Origin: Aquimarina sp. TRL1
GTDB lineage: Bacteria; Bacteroidota; Bacteroidia; Flavobacteriales; Flavobacteriaceae
Length of the DNA: 64,000 nucleotides
Assembly (NCBI RefSeq): GCF_013365535.1
Contig: NZ_CP053590.1
Location: 1,726,501 to 1,790,500, forward strand
Reading direction: 5' to 3'
Positions within the stretch are counted from its first letter, which is position 1, and each line of letters begins with the position of its first letter. This document shows positions 37,301 through 47,617 of this stretch, piece by piece. The translations under genes were made by a program, and so were the position numbers. The notes beneath the pieces are model-generated. The model searched no databases, was not told the DNA's origin, and worked only from the letters and a program-made list of their open reading frames with translations.

Positions 37301-40300
37301 CGTCGGATCCTAATTATGATCCAACGGCTCCGCCTTTTGATGATAGAGAGTTTATCGCTGAAATTACAATAACAATAACGGGTGGCTCAGGAAATTTTAC
37401 GTATTATCCAGAAGGAGACCCTACAAATATTAGCGGAGCAAACCCTATTGTTGTGACAACTGCAGGAAATTACACCTATGTTGTTTATGATGATGATACA
37501 GGATGTACGGCTACCACAAATGAAGTTACCGTGAATCCGTATGTTCCCGTAACAGGAACTATTGCAGGAACAAATCCGGTATGTGCCGGAGAAACCGGAT
37601 CTATTGCGATTACCGTAACAGCAGGCGAAGCTCCCTATACATATGAATTAAAAAATATAACAGATCTAACTACTGTATTGCAAACTGAAACTACCAGTAA
37701 TACGACACATACGTTTGTAAATGTGGCTACAGGAACATATCTGGTAACAATGTCAGACCGTTTTGGATGTCCGGTGGATTCTAATCAGGTAACAATTTCT
37801 GAACCAACAGCTATAACAGCAACAGTAGCGCATACTCAAATCTCTTGTGATGTGCCACAGGGTACGATTACGGTTACAAGCCCGGCTAATGGTACTCCTC
37901 CATATTTTTATAGCATAGATGGTACAGATTATACTAATACTACGGGTTCTTTTACAGGGCTGGCGAGTGGCGATTATAATGTGTATATAAGAGATGGAAA
38001 TACAACCGCTTGTCCGGTTTTATTATCAACAGTGACAATTGATCCTTTGCAGGAAGTAACAGATATAGATTTTGATATTGATAATATAAATTGTACCACA
38101 GGAACAAATCAAGAAGGAACGATAACGGTATCTGCTACTGGAACAAATGGAGTGACAGCCGCTGATTTTGAATATAGAATTACATTACCGCTAGCAAATG
38201 CAACTGCCTTTGCTGCTACGACAATTTATACATTACCTGTTGGGACATATACTTTCGAAGCAAGAACAACTTCGGATAATTGTATACGATCAGAACAGAT
38301 TACGATTAACCCGGTAGATAATATAGCCGTAACAGCTAATAAATTAAGGGATGTTACTTGTGTTGATGATACTGATGGAGAATTTACATTTACGACTACC
38401 GATTTTGCAACGACCTATAGTTATACTGTGACAGGACCCCCTACATTTACACCAATATCTGTAAATAATACTTCAGCAGCTTCTCCGGCAACTGCAATTA
38501 CAGGTGGAGCAGGAACATATACTATCACAGTAACAGATGATTCTACTAGTTGTAGCCAGACAGCAACTGTAGAAATTAATGAACCGGCAGATCCTTTGAC
38601 ATTTACTTTTAATGTCGATGATACAGATTGTGGAGCCTCGAATGGAATTATTACTGTGACAGCTACAGGAGGAAGAGGAGGGTATCAATATGAATTAAGA
38701 GATGCTACTAATACGACAGTTATAGAAAACTTTTCTACGTCGAATATATTTTCTCCTTTAGCAGCAGCTACCTATACAATTAATGTTAGAGATGGTAATG
38801 ATACAACAGCTTGTTTGGCAGTTCCACAACAGGCTACAGTAGATACATCTTCACCTCCGACAATAGCAAGGACAGATGCAGATTGGTGTTATACCAGTGC
38901 TGATCCGGCTAGTTTGGAAATTACAATAACAAATGGAGTAGCTCCATATACTTATACAGTAAATGGAGGAGGTGATCAAAATGCAGTGACGAACCCATTT
39001 ACGATCTCAAACCTTTCACCGGGAGTTCAGAATATTATAGTAAAGGATGTTAATGGGTGTACCTCAAATACCATTACCGAAACGATTCAACCACAAATAG
39101 CAATTTCTGCTGCTTTGGATAAAAACCTAGACTGTACACCAGGTAATAATAATGCATCTATTAGTGTTACTCCTACAGGAGGAAATGGAGGGAATGTGAT
39201 TACAGTTGAGATTGACGGAACTGGTGGTTTTGTGGCAATTCCAGGTACTTGGGGAACCTCTCCTTTTAGTATCGATACAGCAGGAACATATCAATTCCAG
39301 GTAACAGATAGTGAATCATGTACAGCAGTTTCTAATATTATAACTGTTACTGATAATCCGTTACCAGTAGCTACAGCTACAGCTAATCACGTAACCTGTA
39401 ATGGACTATCTAATGGATCAGTTGAAATTACAGTTGACACTTCTGTCGGAACTCCTCCGTATCAGATTAATTTTAATGGTTTAGGAAATAGTAATAATAC
39501 TTCTTATGGAGGATTAGCTGCAGGACCTTATAATTATGTAGTAACAGATGGTAAAGGATGTAGTGAGACATTTAGTATTACAGTAAATGAACCGGCGGCT
39601 ATTGGTGCCACCATTAGCAGTACACCATTGGAATGTGATCCAACACCACCACCAACATTAGGTACAATCACTGCAAGTGCGGTAACAGGAGGAACTATTT
39701 CTACAATAGGGTATATATATACGATTCATGATAGTTCAGGAGCTTTGGTTACTGATCCTTCATTAACTCCAGGAAATACGATCACAACTACAGCTACTTC
39801 AGTTACTTTTGGAGGATTAGATTTTGGTTCATATTATATTCAGATAGTGGATGAAAATGGATGTGAATTTAGATCTCCATTAGAAGAAATATCATCTCCA
39901 CCAGATGATTTAGATTTTGTAGCAGTTGCTGTGGCTTCTGATTGTAATACAAACGGAGCAGTGTATGATGTGTTCATTACTAATGGAGCAAGAGATTATG
40001 AAATACGAATAGTAAACCACCCGGATCCTATTCTAAGTACGTTTAGCCTTACTAACGGGAATGTAGATCCAAGTTCTCCGGTACCACCTGCACCATTTGT
40101 GTTAGATGCGACTCCAGGAGGAAATGTACACCAATTTACAGGACTGACATTTTCGATTCCCTATATTATAGAAGTTAGAGATAATGGAGGATGTGTATAT
40201 CAAGAGCGATTAGTACCGACCAACGGTCCTTCTGCAATTTCTTCAGTAGAAGTAGCTACTAGAGATATTACATGTAATGGTTTAACTGATGGAGAGTTTG

Positions 40301-43300
40301 AATATACAGTTAATAATTACACAGGAACTGATATTGAGTGGGAAGTATACAGAAACCCTGGAATATTAGTACCTATATTAAGTGGTTCGAATTCTTCTGC
40401 AGGAGCACCGTTTACAAATACAATAACGGGAATTCCTCAAGGAAACTATTATGTAATCACTTTTACCCCTACAGAACCATTCTGTGGTACAAGGTTAGAT
40501 TTTACTATAGAAGAACCTCCTTTATTACAATTTAGTTTAGGAACACCGACTGTGGGTAATTGTAATCAGGATTCGCAAATTGTAGTGACAGCACAAGGGG
40601 GGAGACCTCCATATCAATATGCTGCTGTATTAGATGGAGTAACTCCGGTTGCAGCTGATTTTGGAGCTGATAACGTATTGGTTTTAGATCCAAATGCAGG
40701 AGCTGACTTAGATTGGGATATTTATGTGACGGACGCGTCTAATTGTACCATTGCACATCAAGATGTGACAATTACATACACAGCTGATCCGGCATTTAAT
40801 TTACCATTACCTACTCATGTAGATGATGCTTGTAATTTTGATGGAAGTTATGAGTTTACTGTAACGGCTACTGGAACAGGTCAGCTGGAATATGGGATTG
40901 ATGATGGAGATCCAGCGACAACAGATACCCCATCTTTTGTGACAGATACTCCAAATGATGGATCATTTACTTTTACCGTTACAGGACCAGGAACATATAA
41001 TTACTTTGTAAGAGATCCGAATGGATGTTCGGATACAGGACAAATCATAGTTCATCCAGAATTATTGATTGATGCAGTGCCTGGTGTTATTCCTACATGT
41101 ACCGCAGCAGATGGAACGATTATAGCTACGGTAAGCGGTGGATCTGCAATGGCGAATTGGACTTTTACGCTAATTGATCTTGCTACTGGATCTGCGGCCG
41201 TGGGAGTGACACAAACACCTGGACCTAATGTAGCAACTCAGGTTACCTTTAGTAATGTACCACCAGGTGATTATAGAGCAGAAGTTGTTGATGCTGTTAT
41301 AGGACCTGCGCCAGGCGGTTGTACCGAGACAGATACAATTACTATTGATGATCCTGTACAACCAACTTTATCTCCGGCAACAACTGCTAATGTTAGTTGT
41401 AATGGAGGAAATGATGGTAGCATTTTAGTGAATTTAGATGCTGCAACAGCAACAGAAGGACCGTATACGTATCAGTTGTTCGAAACAGCAACTAATACGC
41501 AGGTAGGAGTAGACCAGATAGACAATCCATTGTTTGCAATAACAGGAACTCCTTCTACACCAATTACAGCTAGAGAATATAGAGTAGTTGTGACATCTTC
41601 TAAAGGGTGTCAGGTAGTAGAACAGCCAATTACTATATTAGAACCTTCTCAGGTAACAGCTTCTTCTGCACAGACAAACTATGCTTGTGGAGGGGATAAC
41701 ATACCGGATTATCCGACAATTACTATTACAATTGCAAATGGAACACCTCCGTATTATGTTTCATATACAGGACCGGGAGGGTTGAATGTTTCTGATATTG
41801 AAGCGACGGATACAGGAGGAACTTCTCATTCATTTGAGGCAACTGTTAGCGGAACCTATGATATTACAGTAAAAGACAGTAATGGATGTAGTATTTTGAC
41901 ACCATTACAAGAAATTATACCAACATTCCCTGTTATTACAAACCCTACAATAACAAAGCTTACAGACATTTCTTGTAGTAATACACCTGGAATTTTTAAT
42001 TCAGAAAGAATACAAGTAGCCGTAGCAGATGATGGTTTAGGAACAGGTGATTTCCGTTTTGAAGTTGTGGAAACTGGTGATGTAGCCACCCCTGGCGCAT
42101 TAGTGTTTGTAGCTGAATTTGATTTGGCAGAACCAGGAGATTATACTATTATTATCACAGATAATAGAACAGGGTGTACAGAAACACTAGAATATAATGT
42201 ACCTTTAATTGATACAATAACAGTAACAGCGACTCAGGTAGACCCTGTAAGTTGTTTTGGAGATCCAACGGGATCTATAAATATAAATGTATCTGATTAT
42301 ACAGGAGCATATAATTATACTATTGTAAATACGGTATCAGGAGCACCAGTTACCAATGGATCAGGAAACACGTCTACTAATCCTTTATTGGTAGGAAGTC
42401 TTCCTTCAGGAGTATTTAGAGTAGATATAGAAGCATTAGATCATCCTTTCTGTGATGAGTCATTTAGTACGGTTACTATAACCAGTCCGGACTCTGCAGT
42501 AGGTGTTACCTTAGAGAGTAGCAGAGTTACTTGTAACCCGGGAAGTGATGGAAAAATTCAGGCTGTTGCTAGTGGAGGAGCAGGTTCTTTCCAGTATCAA
42601 TTAGAAAAACCAGCAGGAAATATATTGGTTCCTTATGGAACAAATACTACGGGAATATTCGAAGATTTAGATCCGGATGCTGCGAATGATTATACAGTAC
42701 TTGTACGTGATGGGAATGGATGTGAAGCTTCTGAAACAATTAACATCCCAGCTCCGGTAGCTACGGGTGTAACGACTTCTTCTACAGATGTTACCTGTTT
42801 TGAAGGTACCGATGGTACAATTACAGCAGTAGCAAATGGAGGTCAGGGACCAGGAACCTACTTGTTTAGATTAGAATTCCCAGGAGGTGTTATTTCAGAT
42901 GCGGTGACTAGTACTACAGATACACATGTGTTTACTGATTTACCTGCCGGAAATTATACGGTGTTGGTTAGTGATGATCTTACTTGTGAAAGTTCAGAAG
43001 CTAGAGCCGTTATAGGACCAGCAGAAGTAGAAGTAGAGATTGCAGTAACAGAGATTACATGTGCTGATATGGCACCAGATGTGACTGTGACAGGTATTGG
43101 TGGTACAGGTTCGTATACTTTTAGTATGGACGGAACTAATTTTGTAGGAAGTGGAACAACCCATACGTTTGCAGATTTAGCTCCGGGAACGTATCAATTC
43201 TATGTAAGAGATACGAATGGTTGTGAGGCTGCTCCTCCTTCTAATGAGGTAGTAGTAATCTTACCAGATCCTTTACAGCTTAATTTAGATGAAAATAATA

Positions 43301-44937
43301 CAGCAATTGTATGTTTTAGTGAACGTACAGGGTCTATTGATTCGCAAGTAAGTGGAAGCCTGGGAGACTATCAATATGAAATTACAGGAACGGATTATCT
43401 GGGAGCAACAGTTAACATTGGTCCCCAATCAGAAAGTTTCTTTGGAGAGTTACTTGCAGGAACCTATACGTATACAGTGATGACAGATCCAGGTTGTCCA
43501 ACGGTAACATTGCCGTTTAACATAACACAACCAGAAGAATTTGTAGTTACTGCAGTACCACAAGATATTAGCTGTAATGGAGAAACAGATGGTAGAATTG
43601 AAATTACAGCAACAGGTGGAAATCAGACGGATTCTTCAGGTTCAGGAGAAGTAATTGGATATGTGTATACCTTATATGCGAGTAACGGAGAACCTGTATA
43701 TAGATTGGTTAGTGATGAAATAGATCAAACGATAGGAATTCATGTTTTTGAAGACCTTCCTGCTGATACATATACTGCAGAGGTAACAGATGCTAGAGGA
43801 TGTCCTTTTTCTATAAGTGATTTAATAATAGAAGAACCAGCTGCAATTACAGCGGATATTATTGCTACAACACCAGAGCAGTGTGCAGGAGATATGAATG
43901 GAACAGCGAATGTGTCAATTACTGGAGGAGTGCCTGGATATTTCTGGAGTATAACAGGAGAAGATGCTAGTTTTGTTCCTGTACCAGATCCTACTAATCT
44001 TGAATTGACAAATCTTCCGGGAGGAATTACCACATTATTTTTAAGAGATTCTAATAATAGCAGTGGATGTCAGATCGCATTGAATATTGATATTATACCT
44101 GGAGTAGAGCTTAGTGCAGTATTAGAAGATAAATTAGATTGTCCAGTAAGAGATGAAGAAACTGCACAGGTAATACAAGATGAAGTATATCGAGTAGAGT
44201 TTAATGTAGCAGATGATTTCTTCGATGTTTTCGGAAACCGTGCTGTATTATTTAGTCTGAGAGGTGTTAACGGAACAGCAGATCCAATGCCTAATAATAA
44301 TTATACAGGAGAGTTTGTAGTTGCTCCGGGAGAATATGAAGGAACGATGCTTCATGAGGTATCAGGGTGTCAGCAAGTAATAGGAGTTATTCAGGTAGAA
44401 GAATATACACCGCTTTCGATCCCAGTTGCACAAATGACAAACAACCCTCAAGATCCTAACGAATATGAAATTATTGTTACAGGAGGAGTAGAAGAATATA
44501 CGTACTATGTAACATTCGAAGATGAAGAACAAGAGCTGACGGATAATATCTTTACGGTTAGAAAAACTGGAGATTATAAACTAAGAGTGGAAGATTCTAA
44601 AGGATGTAGCGTGGAGATATATCAGTTTATTACCTATATCAACATCCGTATTCCTAACTATTTTACACCAGATGATCCTAATATTACAGAGGAAGAACGA
44701 TTCTGGTATCCAAGACAGATAACCCCAAATTCTGATGATCCTTTCTACTTTGATAATATGGAAGTAAAAGTATTTGATCGATACGGACGATTATTGAAGC
44801 AATTTTTAGGAGACCAAAAAGGATGGGATGGATTATATCAAGGAAAAGAACTTCCGTCAGGAGACTATTGGTTCACCATTATTCTTAATGATATTGACAA
44901 CAGAGAGTTTACAGGTCACTTTACATTATATAGATAA
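34399..44937 (+). CDS. sprB: SprB-like giant gliding adhesin, T9SS-secreted
   Basis: A 3512-residue secreted surface protein, the likely mobile adhesin that moves along the cell for gliding. A signal peptide (VTLLLVSIFTMEFTTAQ) is followed by a unique N-terminal region of about 400 residues. A DUF11-like domain comes next (ELKVFKRVLDENLND, YELTIQNQGNEDI), then a long series of SprB repeats of roughly 70-90 residues. Each repeat has a CNGxxDGxIxIxV start and a PPYxYxxxG turn. The extreme C-terminus (IRIPNYFTPDDPN to NREFTGHFTLYR) is a type B T9SS sorting domain. Composition is acidic and Thr-rich with few Lys. It is shorter than the 6497-residue F. johnsoniae SprB as I recall it. It follows sprD by 51 bases. 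Confidence 0.9.
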   Translation: MRTKIYVKIAVTLLLVSIFTMEFTTAQVAFRKPLNDASDITIKGNMQMIGNAVTGLSGFHNGVNYNPNNDFHLDWANDRLNVDYIDIDGFIDENGDGVDDTFSSSSADFDSGNPTCAKIAYVGLYWAATYFIQKNGVGRPITTNLPLPDPRDDFRTIKLRTPGAATYVDVTAEAGDEGVIYDGYRNTSTNPSNTAQFDLTYVCYADLTQEFQNLQAAGASINGTYTVANVLSATGDSDSPGISNGWTMVIIYEDPTLPRRYFSTRHGFLAISNANRSFVYDGFQTLPPPNDVRARFGVATLEGDYGIPGDRLSILREPLGGSSMNLFSNPANVSNNFFNCSITVDGNYNTARNPASENTLGFDADIFDIPNPRNAPGGEPSSIGWNQTEVEFIASTTRDVYRIFLNMFSVDIIEPELKVFKRVLDENLNDITGGGVTLGQSLYYELTIQNQGNEDIINAFINDELPANIDLNEMLITVPAGVTYTIDNVNRSIRFDIADNIVERFDPSFTIRFGVNVVNTCQDLRDACSKDIQNIAKATYTGEISGTTNSGEDSVLGQDSCQADIAGASNFLINPGDCNGDFEDFFCQGTHTLTAGGGFPTYVWTNLDSGAVVGNTQSLTITSGGRYRVDKTGNPDCNDMFETWTVDSFTDVVNPIIAIANDPAVNGNIRTCAADGREMPELFLCGANDEIVLDSGFAAATSIVWQRLDPLSCPTVDRDPNCPTLDSECSGFWTDVGNTQAYTATEAGEYRIKVTFDNTCEIDFYFNVFKNSFEPNLVIVKDIICGNPGTLNVQNSSDQYEYQLITPETNTTIGYQDSATFNGLTEEGTYQLNVRQKTGANACIFTASRLMEELESDVEITVNSPDCPTDQGNVVITVTNSQANYLYTITNTAGTYTVTTGNVTDTSHTFNNLNPDDYQVEVESYDGDCIETRSITVLEAPDFTATAAVTSDLRCNPNYQPDASLNDPSDPNYDPTAPPFDDREFIAEITITITGGSGNFTYYPEGDPTNISGANPIVVTTAGNYTYVVYDDDTGCTATTNEVTVNPYVPVTGTIAGTNPVCAGETGSIAITVTAGEAPYTYELKNITDLTTVLQTETTSNTTHTFVNVATGTYLVTMSDRFGCPVDSNQVTISEPTAITATVAHTQISCDVPQGTITVTSPANGTPPYFYSIDGTDYTNTTGSFTGLASGDYNVYIRDGNTTACPVLLSTVTIDPLQEVTDIDFDIDNINCTTGTNQEGTITVSATGTNGVTAADFEYRITLPLANATAFAATTIYTLPVGTYTFEARTTSDNCIRSEQITINPVDNIAVTANKLRDVTCVDDTDGEFTFTTTDFATTYSYTVTGPPTFTPISVNNTSAASPATAITGGAGTYTITVTDDSTSCSQTATVEINEPADPLTFTFNVDDTDCGASNGIITVTATGGRGGYQYELRDATNTTVIENFSTSNIFSPLAAATYTINVRDGNDTTACLAVPQQATVDTSSPPTIARTDADWCYTSADPASLEITITNGVAPYTYTVNGGGDQNAVTNPFTISNLSPGVQNIIVKDVNGCTSNTITETIQPQIAISAALDKNLDCTPGNNNASISVTPTGGNGGNVITVEIDGTGGFVAIPGTWGTSPFSIDTAGTYQFQVTDSESCTAVSNIITVTDNPLPVATATANHVTCNGLSNGSVEITVDTSVGTPPYQINFNGLGNSNNTSYGGLAAGPYNYVVTDGKGCSETFSITVNEPAAIGATISSTPLECDPTPPPTLGTITASAVTGGTISTIGYIYTIHDSSGALVTDPSLTPGNTITTTATSVTFGGLDFGSYYIQIVDENGCEFRSPLEEISSPPDDLDFVAVAVASDCNTNGAVYDVFITNGARDYEIRIVNHPDPILSTFSLTNGNVDPSSPVPPAPFVLDATPGGNVHQFTGLTFSIPYIIEVRDNGGCVYQERLVPTNGPSAISSVEVATRDITCNGLTDGEFEYTVNNYTGTDIEWEVYRNPGILVPILSGSNSSAGAPFTNTITGIPQGNYYVITFTPTEPFCGTRLDFTIEEPPLLQFSLGTPTVGNCNQDSQIVVTAQGGRPPYQYAAVLDGVTPVAADFGADNVLVLDPNAGADLDWDIYVTDASNCTIAHQDVTITYTADPAFNLPLPTHVDDACNFDGSYEFTVTATGTGQLEYGIDDGDPATTDTPSFVTDTPNDGSFTFTVTGPGTYNYFVRDPNGCSDTGQIIVHPELLIDAVPGVIPTCTAADGTIIATVSGGSAMANWTFTLIDLATGSAAVGVTQTPGPNVATQVTFSNVPPGDYRAEVVDAVIGPAPGGCTETDTITIDDPVQPTLSPATTANVSCNGGNDGSILVNLDAATATEGPYTYQLFETATNTQVGVDQIDNPLFAITGTPSTPITAREYRVVVTSSKGCQVVEQPITILEPSQVTASSAQTNYACGGDNIPDYPTITITIANGTPPYYVSYTGPGGLNVSDIEATDTGGTSHSFEATVSGTYDITVKDSNGCSILTPLQEIIPTFPVITNPTITKLTDISCSNTPGIFNSERIQVAVADDGLGTGDFRFEVVETGDVATPGALVFVAEFDLAEPGDYTIIITDNRTGCTETLEYNVPLIDTITVTATQVDPVSCFGDPTGSININVSDYTGAYNYTIVNTVSGAPVTNGSGNTSTNPLLVGSLPSGVFRVDIEALDHPFCDESFSTVTITSPDSAVGVTLESSRVTCNPGSDGKIQAVASGGAGSFQYQLEKPAGNILVPYGTNTTGIFEDLDPDAANDYTVLVRDGNGCEASETINIPAPVATGVTTSSTDVTCFEGTDGTITAVANGGQGPGTYLFRLEFPGGVISDAVTSTTDTHVFTDLPAGNYTVLVSDDLTCESSEARAVIGPAEVEVEIAVTEITCADMAPDVTVTGIGGTGSYTFSMDGTNFVGSGTTHTFADLAPGTYQFYVRDTNGCEAAPPSNEVVVILPDPLQLNLDENNTAIVCFSERTGSIDSQVSGSLGDYQYEITGTDYLGATVNIGPQSESFFGELLAGTYTYTVMTDPGCPTVTLPFNITQPEEFVVTAVPQDISCNGETDGRIEITATGGNQTDSSGSGEVIGYVYTLYASNGEPVYRLVSDEIDQTIGIHVFEDLPADTYTAEVTDARGCPFSISDLIIEEPAAITADIIATTPEQCAGDMNGTANVSITGGVPGYFWSITGEDASFVPVPDPTNLELTNLPGGITTLFLRDSNNSSGCQIALNIDIIPGVELSAVLEDKLDCPVRDEETAQVIQDEVYRVEFNVADDFFDVFGNRAVLFSLRGVNGTADPMPNNNYTGEFVVAPGEYEGTMLHEVSGCQQVIGVIQVEEYTPLSIPVAQMTNNPQDPNEYEIIVTGGVEEYTYYVTFEDEEQELTDNIFTVRKTGDYKLRVEDSKGCSVEIYQFITYINIRIPNYFTPDDPNITEEERFWYPRQITPNSDDPFYFDNMEVKVFDRYGRLLKQFLGDQKGWDGLYQGKELPSGDYWFTIILNDIDNREFTGHFTLYR

Positions 44938-44942
44938 TTAGT

Positions 44943-45902
44943 ATGAAGAAATATTTAGCCCCATTATTGATCTTAACTATAAGTTATTTAGGAACCGCGC
45001 AGGAGTTTTTTCCTCCTGTGCAGAACCAGTACATAGCAGATAACCCATATTTAATATCCTCTGCCTATGCCGGTATTGGGGATTGTTGGCAAGCCCGTGC
45101 TACTGGTTTTGAACAATGGGTGAGTATAGAGAACTCACCAGGGACACAATCACTATCGATTGATGGTCGTATTTCTGATAGATCAGGTATTGGAGCAGTA
45201 TTGTTTAATGACAAAAATGGTTTTACCAGTCAGAAGGGGGTACAACTTTCTTTTGCGCATCATTTGACATTAAATGAGTATAATAATCAGTACTTGTCTT
45301 TTGGATTGAGTTATAAGTTTACCCAATTCGGAATTGATACTTCTGAGTTTAACAATGGAGATCCGGATAATCCGATTAACCCTTCGTTATCCAATGTGAG
45401 TGTTAATAATTCGAATTTTGATATTGGTTTTTTGTATCGATTAGGACGTTTCTTTTTAAGTGCTAATGCAGTGAACTTATTGCAAAAACAAATAGACGAT
45501 TTTAATCCTACAGAACCTTCAACAATTCAGAATTATTATGTGTATTCAGGATATACTTTTGAACATCGTTTTGCCGATCTGGAAATAGAACCTTCTGTAT
45601 TGTATCAGAATTTTGCAGGAGATGGACGTTCTACAGCAGATCTCAATTTTAAAGTAAGAAAGATGAAGCGAGCAGACTACTATTGGGCAGGAATAAGTGT
45701 TCGGTCATTAGTTGATCAGGACTTTAAACCATTATCTGTATCTCCCATGGTAGGACTTAAAAAAGCAAATTTTTATGTAGCATATGGATATCAGGTCAAT
45801 GTGAATGAGGTATATCAGCCGAGTTCTGCTGCCGGATCTCATATGATTACGTTAGGAATTGATTTCGGATGTAGACAAAGTAAATGTGGATGTACATACT
45901 AA
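44943..45902 (+). CDS. sprF: SprF, PorP/SprF family T9SS membrane protein
   Basis: A 319-residue outer-membrane protein of the PorP/SprF family, starting 5 bases after the sprB stop. The signal peptide is APLLILTISYLGTAQ. The mature part has the family's NPYLISSAYAGIGDCWQARATG opening and alternating beta strands ending in GSHMITLGIDFGCRQ. In F. johnsoniae SprF is needed for secretion of SprB; type B sorting proteins are commonly paired with such a partner. The Cys-rich ending (FGCRQSKCGCTY) is unusual. It is the last gene of the operon, with a strong terminator after it. Confidence 0.92.
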   Translation: MKKYLAPLLILTISYLGTAQEFFPPVQNQYIADNPYLISSAYAGIGDCWQARATGFEQWVSIENSPGTQSLSIDGRISDRSGIGAVLFNDKNGFTSQKGVQLSFAHHLTLNEYNNQYLSFGLSYKFTQFGIDTSEFNNGDPDNPINPSLSNVSVNNSNFDIGFLYRLGRFFLSANAVNLLQKQIDDFNPTEPSTIQNYYVYSGYTFEHRFADLEIEPSVLYQNFAGDGRSTADLNFKVRKMKRADYYWAGISVRSLVDQDFKPLSVSPMVGLKKANFYVAYGYQVNVNEVYQPSSAAGSHMITLGIDFGCRQSKCGCTY

Positions 45903-45920
45903 AAAAATAAAAAACAACGC

Positions 45921-45950
45921 AAAAAGCTGCCTTTTAAGGCAGCTTTTTTT
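45921..45950. terminator. Terminator closing the spr operon
   Basis: A GCTGCC/GGCAGC stem extended by five A-T pairs with eight T on the plus strand and A-rich sequence on the other side, so it may also serve the convergent hydrolase gene. Confidence 0.88.
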
Positions 45951-46061
45951 TATAAGATTGTTATTGTCTTTTTATTGTAGAAAAATCTCTTTTATCAGGT
46001 TAAAATAGCTATTATACTGTAGGCTATGGTGACTTAATTTAAGCAGCTCTACAAAAAATAA

Positions 46062-46946
46062 TTATTTCAAAAAACAGATTATTTGCTGTAATGCTTGTTT
46101 TGCTTCTTTCATTACAGGTAATAATGGCCAGATATGAGGCATGTCTTTCCCGGTAATTACCTCATGGTCTACATCAGCTTCAACTATTTTTTGCAAGCTA
46201 ATTAATTGATCGGGATAAGTGATATCTCGTTCTGCTATAAATAGAATTGTTCTGGGAAATCCAATAAAAGATCCGTGAACAGGAGAAAGCATTGGGTTTT
46301 TTAAATCATCATTTTCTGCACACATTTTTTTAGCACTTAATGCCCCGGAAACGGATAACATAGGGTCGACATGGTCAACTTCGGCAATTTTAGGGGTAGA
46401 AAAAGAAGCGTCCATAACAGGGGAAATAAGAATCAAGGTTTTTGGTAATACTATTTTTTCCGAAATAAGACGTTGTGTAAGTGCAGTAGCTAATGTACCT
46501 CCGGCAGAATCTCCCATAAGAACTATAGAAGAAGAAGGATATTTTGAAATGGCATGTTGATAAACAGCGTCAATATTCTGAGAGATCTCGGTAATGGTAT
46601 GCTCTGGTGCTTTAGGATAAGCACACATCCATAGTGTTAAATCTGTTTGTTTACATATTCGAAGAAGACTGTCCCAATGATGTTTTGAAGGACCAGCGAC
46701 AAAAGCCCCTCCATGTATAAATAATAACAAACCATCAGAAACTTTAGCCGGAGCAATTTCTGTAAGTATTGTTTTTTCAATTTTGAATTGGGTCGTTTTA
46801 TGTGATGTTAATCGGGTTGTTTTGGGAACCAAAACATCTTCTTTTCGAAGTTTTTTATAATTGATGGGAGATGTCTTAAATAGTTTTTTCACCCCTTTTA
46901 ATTGTAATACCCATATCGTTAGGTAATATGTGAAGCTTTTTTTCAT
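46062..46946 (-). CDS. Alpha/beta hydrolase (HSL-type esterase)
   Basis: A 294-residue esterase or lipase-like enzyme. The oxyanion motif HGG is in LLLFIHGGAFVAG, the nucleophile elbow is GDSAGG, the acid is the Asp of AERDITYPD and the base is the His of DMPHIWPL: a complete triad of the hormone-sensitive lipase group. The N-terminus has no clear signal peptide, although it is mildly hydrophobic. The natural ester is unknown. It is convergent with the spr operon. About 260 bases upstream hold nothing recognisable before the DoxX gene. Confidence 0.9.
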   Translation of the reverse strand: MKKSFTYYLTIWVLQLKGVKKLFKTSPINYKKLRKEDVLVPKTTRLTSHKTTQFKIEKTILTEIAPAKVSDGLLLFIHGGAFVAGPSKHHWDSLLRICKQTDLTLWMCAYPKAPEHTITEISQNIDAVYQHAISKYPSSSIVLMGDSAGGTLATALTQRLISEKIVLPKTLILISPVMDASFSTPKIAEVDHVDPMLSVSGALSAKKMCAENDDLKNPMLSPVHGSFIGFPRTILFIAERDITYPDQLISLQKIVEADVDHEVITGKDMPHIWPLLPVMKEAKQALQQIICFLK

Positions 46947-47205
46947 TTTTTAAGGTGCTTTAGGAAACGCTTTCTTAATGATACCATTTGTAGTTTGAAT
47001 TTACGGGCAAAGAACATTTTATTCCAGTAGATATAAAGTGTAAAATGGTATGAGAGGGATATAAAGATACACAATGTCAATAAAACAACACTGAAACGAA
47101 AGAAGTCTACACTTTTCGAATTTGATTTTTATAAGACAGCTTTCAGAGATAGTTCTGAGGAAATAAGAGAAGTTATATTGGTTTTTCTTCAAATAAGAAT
47201 ACAGG

Positions 47206-47604
47206 TTATATAGAGGAAATATAAAGTCCAAATATAGCTACCATAAAATAACAGCTAATAGTTAATGCTCCTGGATAATCCTTTGCAACTCGCTGTCCGA
47301 TAAGCATGAGTAATAAAGTGATACAACAGAGAAAAAAAGTATAGACAGTACTTTCTTTTTCTCCATAGAGAATCAGCTGATAACCGGAGATCAGACAACC
47401 GATTGTAATCGCAACATCTAATATAATAAGTAACATAAGAGAGAAAGGGATCATTTTACTGAGAAATGTACCAGAGAAATGTGTTTTCAAAAAAGTACAG
47501 TTTCCTTTCCAGTCAAAAATCTTTTCCATACCTGAAATAAAAAAAGTAATCAGCATAAAAATCAAAATGGTGATAGGTACAATATGGACGATAAAATTAT
47601 TCAT
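47206..47604 (-). CDS. DoxX-like membrane protein
   Basis: A 132-residue integral membrane protein with four hydrophobic segments (IVHIVPITILIFMLITFFI, MIPFSLMLLIILDVAITIG, TFFLCCITLLLMLIG, ALTISCYFMVAIFGLYI). The pattern FFISGMEKIFDWKG after the first segment fits the DoxX family as found in Flavobacteriaceae. Function in this group is unestablished. It begins 13 bases after the holB stop and is likely co-transcribed with it. Confidence 0.78.
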   Translation of the reverse strand: MNNFIVHIVPITILIFMLITFFISGMEKIFDWKGNCTFLKTHFSGTFLSKMIPFSLMLLIILDVAITIGCLISGYQLILYGEKESTVYTFFLCCITLLLMLIGQRVAKDYPGALTISCYFMVAIFGLYISSI

Positions 47605-47617
47605 TCGTACGATCAGT

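Noticed and set aside
47019..47231. A 70-codon minus-strand ORF after the DoxX gene
   Set aside because: It overlaps the DoxX gene end, has no recognisable domain, and the composition looks like random A/T-rich sequence.
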